Shown here piece by piece: positions 56,316 to 64,000 of a DNA stretch of 64,000 nucleotides. This DNA comes from Leptodactylus fallax (Eukaryota > Chordata > Amphibia > Anura > Leptodactylidae). Each line of letters begins with the position of its first letter. Positions within the stretch are counted from its first letter, which is position 1. The stretch is from contig CAMRHE010000115.1 of NCBI GenBank assembly GCA_947044405.1, forward strand, positions 1,860,001 to 1,924,000. The letters run 5' to 3'. Made by a program: the position numbers and the translations under genes. Below the pieces are notes generated by a model. That model was not told the origin of the DNA. It saw nothing but the letters and a program-made list of their open reading frames with translations, and did not search any database.

Positions 56316-56594
56316 CCCAGAGATTTCCTCTGCGGACTTTCTCTCCCTATTATACCTATACGGAAAATGCCAGAATTTCAATAGGTCTAAATGACATGCT
56401 GCGATTTACAAAAATGCAATGTTTTTTGAAATTGCAGCATTTGCCAATGGAGATATTTTTCTGCAATGTGTGGATGGGATATTAGCCAGAATACCATCCA
56501 CTTTTCAGCTACTGTAAAACACAGCTTTTTTTGCCGCGGCAATACTTTGTGACCAAAGTGCGGCATTTTCGCAATATGGGGCCCCGGACTTAAT
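56316..56594. mobile_element. 'GGGGCCCCA' MITE-family member
   Basis: It runs from AAGGCCCCAGAGATTTCCTCTGCGGACTTTCT... through TATACCTATACGGAAAATGCC to ...GCAATATGGGGCCCCGGACTTA. Ends are loosely inverse, and the interior matches 30537-30735 in inverse orientation. No ORF. Confidence 0.55.
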
Positions 56595-56599
56595 AGCAT

Positions 56600-58400
56600 T
56601 GTTTGTGGGTCGGAAGTCATTTAGCATGATCAATTTTGCCCTATTCAGGGTAAAATGGGGTCAATCACATGATCTGGAGTAGGAGCATCATTAGGAAACA
56701 GAAATAGAAAACTTCTGGCCCTCAGGCAGAGCTATTAAAAGCTTCTAGTTAGAGCAATGGACGAGAAGCCTCAGGCTGGATGTTATAGTTAGCCATATTC
56801 AGTGTGTTTTGCACATGTGGATTCTTTTTAACGGAGAGCCTGTTTTTGAATAAAATGAGCCAATATCCCTTAATCAAGTATATGAAAAAAATATATATAA
56901 TTCAGTACCCTACACAATTTTAAGAAAATATGAAAGCAAAAGCTACTGTTTAAGTGCTACGATAGGTTCCATCCATACAATACTTGTTGCTCGGGAATGG
57001 TGAGGGCTAGAGAGAAAATTCCAACTGCACTGGAATCAGCGGATTGTTACCTATCAGCAGATGCTAAGAACTAGAATTGGTAGAGATGGTGAAAAGTGAT
57101 CTTTAAGTATGAACTATTTATGAAGATATACTTACATTACTGATAACCTTGATTTCCTGCACTCACAGGCATCATATAATGAAAGGACTATGATCAGTAA
57201 GACTGTTATATCTTATTGTCTAGGATATCACCTTGCCATTGTTAATGACGTTCAATACAATGACTTTCAATACAGCTTCCTTTTCAATAAAGTATCCACT
57301 AGCCTTGCATTATAACTCAAGTCATCTGAATTATATTTTACTAAACCCCATTCTTGTCTTGTTTTTCACATTGTTTGGCATTGGTTTGTGACAATCTTTC
57401 ATTCCAGAAGTTCCGGTTATTGTCAGTATTCTATACCACACAATAACATCATGTTAAGTCCACTGGATATAGAACATGTACATATTGTACGTGACTATTT
57501 TAACATAATAAAGTAGCTTGATGTTAAAATCTTAGACATTCATATATTACATAGTTGTACTCATGTTTTCAGGAAATCAAGTGAGAACCTAGAATATCCT
57601 GTTTAGGATAGGGATCTATTAAATGTCCAATAACAATAAATCCATATATAACGCTACTAATATAGAGACCCCGTCCTCTGGAAGACAAAAAGCACCAGAC
57701 AGCGAATAATACATCTAAATGCTAATCAGTCATTTGCTGTAGGATTTGTGATACTAGACCAAATAGACATTGCTGGCCGCCTGCCATGTTTTATATTCCC
57801 TTCTAAGTTTAGTGGAAGAAATTGATTAAACATATTTAATGTTCTCCAACAAATAATTTAATTGATCTTTAAAATGTCGTTTTTACATTTGCCATTTTCT
57901 GCTGATTAATTTCCTAATTAATCTTTGTAACGGTCAGAGTTCCACATTCCCTGTGCAGACATATGGAGGAATTTATTATGTGTTTGTATGCCAGCTTTCT
58001 GCCATGAAAATGTTTGCAATCTTTTGGACAAACCATATTTTATAGAAAAATTAGTGTTATTTTTTTCCTACTCAAGCCAAGTAAGTGGTTTATTGGAGGG
58101 GATGGATCTTCCCATAACCTGACAGATTTGCAGTACTTTATATCAGAAATTCGCACAAGTCTTAATTCACATCTGTGTCTGTGTCTTCGCAATGTCCGCC
58201 TGATAATGGTTGATGAAAAAAATCTTGCATGGAGACTAAAAACGACAGATACCTGATGGACCCAATTATAGTCAATAGACCACTGGGCTTTGTGTGTAAC
58301 CAGGTCCACCTATCTGTTGTTCTGGTCCTCCAATGGATCCAGAATAACGGAGAGTTGATGCTAGTGTTAACTTGTAGCACAAAACTACACCAGTTTATGG
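56600..58400. other. QRFPR-type intron, no gene recognised
   Basis: AT-rich sequence; nothing beyond short open frames. It ends with GGCAC (58399-58403), the target of the LTR element. Confidence 0.45.
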
Positions 58401-58777
58401 CACTGTGATGATTCTTCTTAAATATGGCTATAACTCAAAGCTGTATTTTGGTCTCTGGGTATAGTATCTCCCTTCTTACCTGCATTTGTTCATAATGTGC
58501 GCAGCTATAAGCCTAGGTGTATATTGGCAGTAGTAGCAACACTGGAACAATAGGGCTTTGCAACCATCCCAGCAGGGCTCCATTGTATTCCTACACAGCC
58601 CTGAGTGATCAAACAAAAACATGCATTGTCCAGTCTGCACTGATAGATCAGACCTGGTTGATAACATTGTATCATTCCACTTGGTATCAGCTCTATACAA
58701 AAAATCTGGACTTGAGTGCATTATTCAATCAGACTTGCTGCCGCCGGTGACCTCATTCTGGGAGGTGGCATAAAGGG

Positions 58778-58784
58778 TATAAAA
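58778..58784 (+). promoter_or_regulatory. LTR TATA box
   Basis: TATAAAA within GGGTATAAAAGATGAGG of the 5' LTR. The same box is present in the 3' LTR (near 62145-62151). Confidence 0.65.
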
Positions 58785-59117
58785 GATGAGGTAAGAGGCA
58801 ATGGGAGGAGATTGGGCTGAGACCATCACAGACTACAGAGTTTTTACAGACAGGCCACTGTGAAGAGCATGCAGGCTGGATTATTGTATTAATGCCACAT
58901 GCTAACAAGCCTCCACTGGTTACTCACACATACCAGAGCATGTGTGAGTGTTGGACTACAGAACCACATCAAAGAGATGCATGGTAAAGTAACTATTTCA
59001 CCTTTATTCCCTTTTATTTTAAGTACTGTATCTTGTAACTAGTAACTGTTAATGCTTGCATATATCTGCATATCTGTTCTGAACTGCATGTGTTAGATGT
59101 AACCCCCCCTTGGGGTT

Positions 59118-59123
59118 AATAAA
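59118..59123 (+). terminator. LTR polyadenylation signal
   Basis: AATAAA in GGGGTTAATAAATATATAAA of the LTR. The 3' LTR has the matching signal near 62491. Confidence 0.6.
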
Positions 59124-59257
59124 TATATAAAATTTAGAAAGCTTGTCTTGTATTTATCCTGTGAACCCGGCACTCACTGGCGGTGAGTGTAGTTTTATAT
59201 GAAAGAAGATTCAGGTGTGGGCCAAAGCGGTGTTGGTGCACTGAGGATCTTTCACAT

Positions 59258-59275
59258 TGGTGGCAGCAGTGGGAT
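59258..59275 (+). promoter_or_regulatory. primer-binding site, tRNA-Leu type
   Basis: TGGTGGCAGCAGTGGGAT starts one base after the LTR. It is complementary to the 3' end of a vertebrate tRNA-Leu (...ATCCCACCGCTGCCA plus CCA) with one mismatch. The match is to tRNA sequence as I know it and was not searched. Confidence 0.75.
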
Positions 59276-59460
59276 CTTAGGATAAACAGCGTGTGTTGGT
59301 GACCTTTATCACTCACATGCTGGGGATTATGGTAATCCTATGAGACAAGCTCGGTATTAAAGCAAGCATTAAGATACAATGAAAGTTTGATAGAGTGCTG
59401 TTCCCCTCCCTTACTCTTTGTATTCTATCCTATCTTTTATTTGGCAAATACCAGTGGATG

Positions 59461-60843
59461 GCTAGTGGGCTCAGAAGCAGATCTCCAGAATTGCTGAACC
59501 AGGCTTTTGGAGATCCTGAGCGTATGGCTGAAATGGAGGCAGCCACAGCCATGCAGAGAATCGAGCAGAGTCCTGATTTTGGGGCTAGGCCAGGAAGTGC
59601 AGCAAGCAGCCCGGTCCCAAGGATTACTTCACCAGGAGGGACCAGTAGCCCCAGCGTTGTCGGAGGAATGGCTTCATACTGGCAAATGGCCCTACAGCAA
59701 GTAGGCACCAGTGACCCTAACACATACCTGCAGGTGTTGTGCCATTTTCTGGAAGCTGTAGAACAAGAACGGCAGCCTGATCGTGAGGCAGCAAAACGGC
59801 AGGCTGATCGTGAGGCAGCAGAACGGCAGGCTGATCGTGAGGCAGCAGAACGGCAGGCTGAGCGGCAGTATCAGCTTGAGCTCAAAAGGATGGAGCTCTC
59901 CCAGCGGGCACAAACCGCCCATGCGCAAACTCCAACAACCCTGCAGAGACCCTCAAGTTGGAAGGAGAAGCCAGGCCGGAGTTCACCACAGCCGTCTGTC
60001 GTCAGGTCGGGTGAGACAAACTATGCCCTGGGTGGTCCCTCCCCTATCCCAAAAACTCTGGGCACCCTAGTGACCTTCCCCAAACCCCAAGGGGAGGTGC
60101 GGCGGGGCCATGCCTGTAACCACACAGGACATTTCAAGGAGGAGTGCCCCAACCGCCCTGAGAACTTCCCTGCTTCCCAAGCCACAGCAGGTGGCCCATC
60201 TGTGTATCCGGACTGGGGTGCAGGAAAAGGAATGCGGACTGTGGGACTATTGACTGATTTGCCTGCTAATGTACTGTTGGGAACTGATTTAGGACCTATG
60301 ATGTCCCAATATGGGGTGGGGAGCAACCCAATTTACTGTGATAAACTGTCTATGATTAATGCTGATAATGTGTCTGTCATATCTGCAGAGAGGGCCCGTA
60401 ACCACCCCTCTGAGATACTTCCCATGGCAGTCAATGTAAATGCTAATGAGTTGCCTTCAGCTGAGAGCAGGGAAGATGCCAATGAGCTTCCTGCAACCCA
60501 GCTCAGCAAAAATGTTATTGATGCTTTGTTCACTCCCGTGCTAGGAGCCAGTGAGACTTTGTCTGTAGACACACCCACATCTGCGGGGGCGTCTCCCTGC
60601 CAGCTTGTTAACATGTCTACTGCAGATCTCATTGAGGCCCGGTGTGAATTAACAATTGCTAATGAAGGTACTGTCAATGTAATTGCCAATGCTTTTTGTG
60701 AAAGTGTACAGGGTAGCTCTTCTGAGTCACTGGAAGCGACTTCTACTATTTCGCCCAGTGCATCCGATAAGCACCCAACTGCTGACCATGTACCAGGTGG
60801 GTGGTCAGGTAGGCTATGGGGATCTTATGGCCGATCCAGGTGA
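59461..60843 (+). CDS. Gag-like polyprotein of the LTR element (with protease trace)
   Basis: 460 residues if started at MASGLRSRSPELL; an upstream in-frame ATG at 59395 adds a hydrophobic leader that is less likely. Residues about 100-140 contain a 9-residue tandem repeat, ADREAAERQ, from a 27-bp DNA repeat (59775-59862). A zinc-knuckle-like motif near 60106-60150 reads RRGHACNHTGHFKEEC; the first Cys of the CCHC appears as Gly (GGC). Soon after, GLLTDLPANVLLGTDLG resembles the end of a Gypsy protease, but no DS/TGA active site precedes it, so a deletion joins gag to the protease tail. Gag would form the particle shell. The remainder is Ser/Thr/Ala-rich and unrecognised. Confidence 0.7.
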   Translation, partial: ASGLRSRSPELLNQAFGDPERMAEMEAATAMQRIEQSPDFGARPGSAASSPVPRITSPGGTSSPSVVGGMASYWQMALQQVGTSDPNTYLQVLCHFLEAVEQERQPDREAAKRQADREAAERQADREAAERQAERQYQLELKRMELSQRAQTAHAQTPTTLQRPSSWKEKPGRSSPQPSVVRSGETNYALGGPSPIPKTLGTLVTFPKPQGEVRRGHACNHTGHFKEECPNRPENFPASQATAGGPSVYPDWGAGKGMRTVGLLTDLPANVLLGTDLGPMMSQYGVGSNPIYCDKLSMINADNVSVISAERARNHPSEILPMAVNVNANELPSAESREDANELPATQLSKNVIDALFTPVLGASETLSVDTPTSAGASPCQLVNMSTADLIEARCELTIANEGTVNVIANAFCESVQGSSSESLEATSTISPSASDKHPTADHVPGGWSGRLWGSYGRSR

Positions 60844-61760
60844 GGGACGGACTGCTGGTAGTGATGTGTTAGCCCGCAACCAGAATGCTACAAGGGTGGA
60901 GGGCGTTCCGACCCTTGAACCGTTGCCTACACCACCTGGAGTCGGTGCTGAGACCGCCATGACTAGCCTCACCTCCTTGAAGCCGGAGGAGTCCGGCCGG
61001 TATGAGACATACACGTCTCTTCTGTCCAGTTCTATTCCAGGAGTGCCCATGGCCCAAGTGCAGATGGCATGGGGTACTGGAGGTGTGATCCAAGAAGGGG
61101 GTATGTCAAATGTATTACCTGTCAATGTATTGTGGGGGATGGTTTGGGGAAGCATGATCTCAGTCATTTGCCCAAGGTATCACCATCACCCACTCAAGTA
61201 CAGGGAGGACAGGGTCCAAACATACCTGTGCCAGAACCAGAGGTGCCCCTAGGTTTGGAAGCAGAGGGGGAGGAGCAGAATCCCCTAGAACTCTCCCAAC
61301 TAGCGGCTAGTGTGAGAGAGACCCTGAGAGACCGCCGGGATGGGGTCTCTGAACTGGTATCCCAAAGACCTGGGGTCATGAGTGTGGCTACACAGGATGC
61401 CAGCACTCAGAAAGCGGACCCAGAACAGGCAGGAGGTAGCCAAGTGTACGTGGATCAGGGCCTGAGCCTTAGAAGTGCCCCTAGTCAGACTAGAGAGCCA
61501 GAAGGGTCCGGCAGCTATGTAAGATGCACCTCTCTTTTGTCTCACTCCAGCCAAGAGTTCAGAGATGCTGTCCAAGCTGACCCTAGTCTGGCCATATTGA
61601 AGGCGCGTGGCGCTCAACCACCCTCGGAGTCTGACAAGGCCCGAGTCTGCTGGGACCCCGGGGGAAGGTGAGGGAGCCTTGGGGCCAGAGCCTGAGAAGC
61701 TGGAGGTGGAGGTGCTTTCAGAAGAGCGGCGTAGGCCCCTACTTCCTACAAGCCCCATCT
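60844..61760 (+). other. rest of internal region, broken frames
   Basis: Two overlapping frames (60683-61252 and 61069-61671) carry low-complexity sequence. A CITCQCIVGDGLGKHDLSHLP segment has Cys/His residues but no recognised domain. Repeated words (SGRYETYTSLLSSS / SGSYVRCTSLLSHSSQ) suggest a diverged internal duplication. No RT or integrase motif occurs in any plus-strand frame. Confidence 0.55.
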
Positions 61761-61771
61761 AAAGGGGGAGG
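61761..61771 (+). promoter_or_regulatory. polypurine tract
   Basis: AAAGGGGGAGG directly before the T of the 3' LTR TGTGATG. It is the expected primer for plus-strand synthesis. Confidence 0.8.
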
Positions 61772-62630
61772 TGTGATGATTCTGCTTAAATATGGCTATA
61801 ACTCAAAGCTGTATTTTGGTCTCTGGGTATAGTATCTCCCTTCTTACCTGCATTTGTTCATAATGTGCGCAGCTATAAGCCTAGGTGTATATTGGCAGTA
61901 GTAGCAACACTGGAACAATAGGGCTTTGCATCCATCCCAGCAGGGCTCCATTGTATTCTTACACAGCCCTGAGTGATCAAACAAAAACATGCATTGTCCA
62001 GTCTGCACTGATAGATCAGACATGGTTGATAACATTGTATCATTCCACTTGGTCTCAGCTCTATACAAAAAATCTGGACTTGAGTGCATTATTCAATCAG
62101 ACTTGCTGCCGCCGGTGACCTCATTCTGGGAGGTGGCATAAAGGGTATAAAAGATGAGGTAAGAGGCAATGGGAGGAGATTGGGCTAAGACCATCACAGA
62201 CTACAGAGTTTTTACAGACAGACCACTGTGAAGACCATGCAGGCTGGATTATTGTATTAATGCCACATGCTAACAAGCCTCCACTAGTTACTCACACATA
62301 CCAGAGCATGTGTGAGTGTTGGACTATAGAACCACATCAAGGAGATGCGTGGTAAAGTAATTATTTCACCTTTATTCCCTTTTATTTTAAGTACTGTATC
62401 TTGTAACTAGTAACTGTTAATGCTTGCATATATCTGCATATCTGTTCTGAACTGCATGTGTTAGATGTTAATACCGACCCATTTAGGGGTTAATAAATAT
62501 ATAAAATTTAGAAAGCTTGTCTTGTATTTATCCTGTGAATCCGGCACTCACTGGCGGTGAGTGTGGTTTTTATATGAAAGAAGACTCAGGTGTGGCCAAA
62601 GCGGTGTTGGCGCACTGAGGATCTTTCACA
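61772..62630 (+). repeat. 3' LTR of the Gypsy-type element
   Basis: 859 bp, TGTGATGATTCTGC... to ...GGATCTTTCACA. It differs from the 5' LTR by scattered substitutions and a small length change where the 5' LTR has AACCCCCCCTTGGGG (near 59101). Confidence 0.9.
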
Positions 62631-62635
62631 GGCAC

Positions 62636-63836
62636 ATTTTACTAAATTTGGCTCTACAGATTAAGACTGGCATAAAAAAGTAAATAAATTCTGGCTACTT
62701 GCTGTCGTCACTAAGGGGAGCCTAACCGTATACTGTATAATTTTTGATTTCAACCATTGTTCCTTAGCACCCCTAGTGACTGCTACAAGCAGAGATAATT
62801 TCCATTAAATCGAGAGTCCTTTTGCGGACATGTCTATAGAACCTGAATATAAAATGCAGTCAGCTGTGTATAGTAACTTAATGCTGTATTCTGATGGCTC
62901 ACCTGTGGTAATGGCCGATGTCCCACTCCTAGCCACTGGCACCTCTTCCATCCCCTATGCATGCACCTACTTACCATCTCTACCTGAAAAATACTTCTGA
63001 TTCCAACCAATTTCTAAGTTTTAAGGACCCTTCTCCCACTTTTCCTTACCTGAAGAAGACATTGCTCCTCGGTTAAGCTCTTGTCAAAACCATTAGTGAT
63101 CTAGAAGATCCACAACTCCAGTAGGCCATTGTTGCAATTTCATTATATTTAAGCCAAATACTACTGAGTTTTTTTTTAGCAAGTCTTGCTCTTGGATTTC
63201 CTGTGGCAGTACAAGCAGTGCCCCCATTTGGTAATGTTTGATACTTGACAGTAAATTGAAATGAATATTAATAAAAAAGTTTGTGCCATCGATTTTTGAC
63301 CGTTCAAACAAGGCATTGATCAGCCCCAAACAAGGCATCGATCATGCCCAAACAAGGCATCGATCAGCCAATGAACGAGCCAATGCTGATCGCATCTTCT
63401 ATGCCACATAAATGGTGCACAATGTTTGTCTTATATTAGTTCCCATATCAGACATTAGTTCCATTGTCTCATTATGGTCATATCAGTTGAGACATTTTTT
63501 TTTTTTTAAATCTTTCACCAGAAAGGATATCCCTTTATAGTACACGACCTACTATATGCGATCATTTACATAGCCATCGTGTGACACTAATTGCGCTCTG
63601 TCTTTAGACCTGATGTTATGCAAATAGGAATAAGAATAATCCCAAGGCTACATTAGCATAACCCAAAGTCACTTAGCATTAATTATTTTATGGATATAAA
63701 AGTACACTTTAATCTTGAAGAAGTTCTCAGGAACTTAACGGAACTGAAACATTTCCAAGACAATTGTAGGAATGTGAAATAATCGGACTAATCATACTCC
63801 ATTATAGTGGTTGTACAGCACATGATTCTATTATAC
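62636..63836. other. QRFPR-type intron next to the TM5 exon
   Basis: No gene recognised. A short tandem of about three 24-bp units (CAAACAAGGCATCGATCA type) lies at 63303-63368, and a T/A run near 63495. Confidence 0.5.
63303..63368. repeat. 24-bp tandem repeat, ~3 units
   Basis: TTCAAACAAGGCATTGATCAGCCC-like units differing at a few bases. Non-coding and intronic. Confidence 0.75.
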
Positions 63837-64000
63837 CTGGTTATTTTTGCCATCTCATTACGGCTCAAAGTACTTAGCACAGAGCTGTCTCCAATGCGCT
63901 TTTTAATCCATAGCTCATACCCGATACGGGTGTAGAGAAGAAGCATGGCTGCAAGGGGTACTAAGAACAGGGCCACAAGGATAAATATGGCATAAGCTCT
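63837..64000 (-). CDS. qrfpr: QRFP receptor (QRFPR-type GPCR), TM5/loop 3 exon (partial)
   Basis: Reading left from the window edge, the frame gives RAYAIFILVALFLVPLAAMLLLYTRIGYELW (TM5), then IKKRIGDSSVLSTLSRNEMAKITR up to a GTATAA donor at 63836. YELWIKKR(I/V)GD is a QRFPR signature at the start of intracellular loop 3. The exon continues beyond 64000, so the N-terminus, TM1-TM4 and the promoter are outside the window. The three exons together encode 214 residues with no stop. Confidence 0.87.

Larger units (their letters stand above)
58404..59256 (+). repeat. 5' LTR of the Gypsy-type element
   Basis: 853 bp, TGTGATGATTCT... to ...GGATCTTTCACA. It has a TATA box (58778-58784, TATAAAA) and an AATAAA polyadenylation signal (59118-59123), about 335 bp apart, giving plausible U3-R-U5 limits. 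Confidence 0.9.
58404..62630 (+). mobile_element. Gypsy-type LTR retrotransposon with gag only (non-autonomous)
   Basis: Both LTRs are present, with the exact 5-bp duplication GGCAC at 58399-58403 and 62631-62635. A tRNA-Leu-type primer site follows the 5' LTR and a purine tract precedes the 3' LTR. The internal region is only 2.5 kb: a gag-like frame, a trace of protease, and no reverse transcriptase, RNase H or integrase. It lies antisense to the receptor gene. About twenty differences are seen by eye between the LTRs, so the insertion is fairly recent. Confidence 0.9.

Noticed and set aside
59395..59460. Start of gag at the upstream ATG (59395)
   Set aside because: The added residues form a hydrophobic leader unlike gag N-termini. 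MASGLRSRS at 59461 is a more plausible start.
1..64000. tRNA, rRNA or small structured RNA genes, and a previously undescribed defence or metabolic gene cluster
   Set aside because: No cloverleaf with A/B boxes, rRNA segment or clustered host genes were seen by eye. Nearly all longer ORFs trace to known transposon proteins, repeats or the QRFPR exons.

Overview
This is vertebrate nuclear DNA, most likely from a frog or toad. Three minus-strand exons encode the C-terminal half of a G-protein-coupled receptor. They lie among long, repeat-filled introns. The repeats are a typical anuran mix: several Tc1/mariner families, L1/Tx1-type LINEs, non-autonomous hAT elements, foldback elements opening with 'AGGGGTTGTCC', Penelope-like debris and a Gypsy-type LTR element. 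The species assignment is inference. The vertebrate gene and the element families are read from the sequence.

Host gene. QRFPR-type exons lie at 63837-64000 (TM5 and loop 3; continues upstream outside the window), 50465-50562 (TM6) and 41689-42071 (TM7 and tail, ending in a stop). The exons join in frame (phases 2 and 1) at canonical GT/AG sites and give 214 residues. The introns are about 13.3 kb and 8.4 kb. Everything left of about 41.6 kb is 3' intergenic DNA.

Intergenic region (1-41.6 kb). This is almost all transposons, many with exact target-site duplications. From left to right they are: a Tc1 copy (family A) cut by the window edge; a full-length L1/Tx1 LINE (1803-7490, 15-bp TSD); a solo LTR (7686-8376, TSD CAGGC); Tc1-A copy 2; Tc1-B copy 1; Tc1-D split by a short SINE-like insertion; a Tc1 relic (E) whose transposase carries an eleven-unit 25-bp minisatellite; and a second, antisense LINE (20096-27272) with an insertion in ORF1. 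Then come Tc1-A copy 3, inserted into an older repeat; a Tc1-C element (29932-34552) holding a MITE and a 2.9-kb hAT element, which itself holds foldbacks; and Tc1-F (38193-40505) split by a second solo LTR of the 7686 family.

Intron 41.7-50.5 kb. A 22-bp minisatellite is split by a hAT element that contains a G-rich minisatellite of its own. Next is a second composite hAT-like element (44567-47904). It contains inverted arrays around a CR1/L2-type reverse transcriptase fragment. Tc1-B copy 2 follows; its 339-residue transposase ORF is uninterrupted but has lost its first catalytic Asp.

Intron 50.6-63.8 kb. This holds foldback elements, a Penelope-like relic, a LINE 3' relic, and a 4.2-kb Gypsy-type element (58404-62630, TSD GGCAC). 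That element has both LTRs, a tRNA-Leu-type primer site and a gag-like ORF, but no pol.

No CRISPR array, tRNA or rRNA gene, or bacterial-type operon was seen. The value of the window lies in its layered, datable insertions and several unusual non-autonomous elements. I found no clear evidence of a wholly new biological system.
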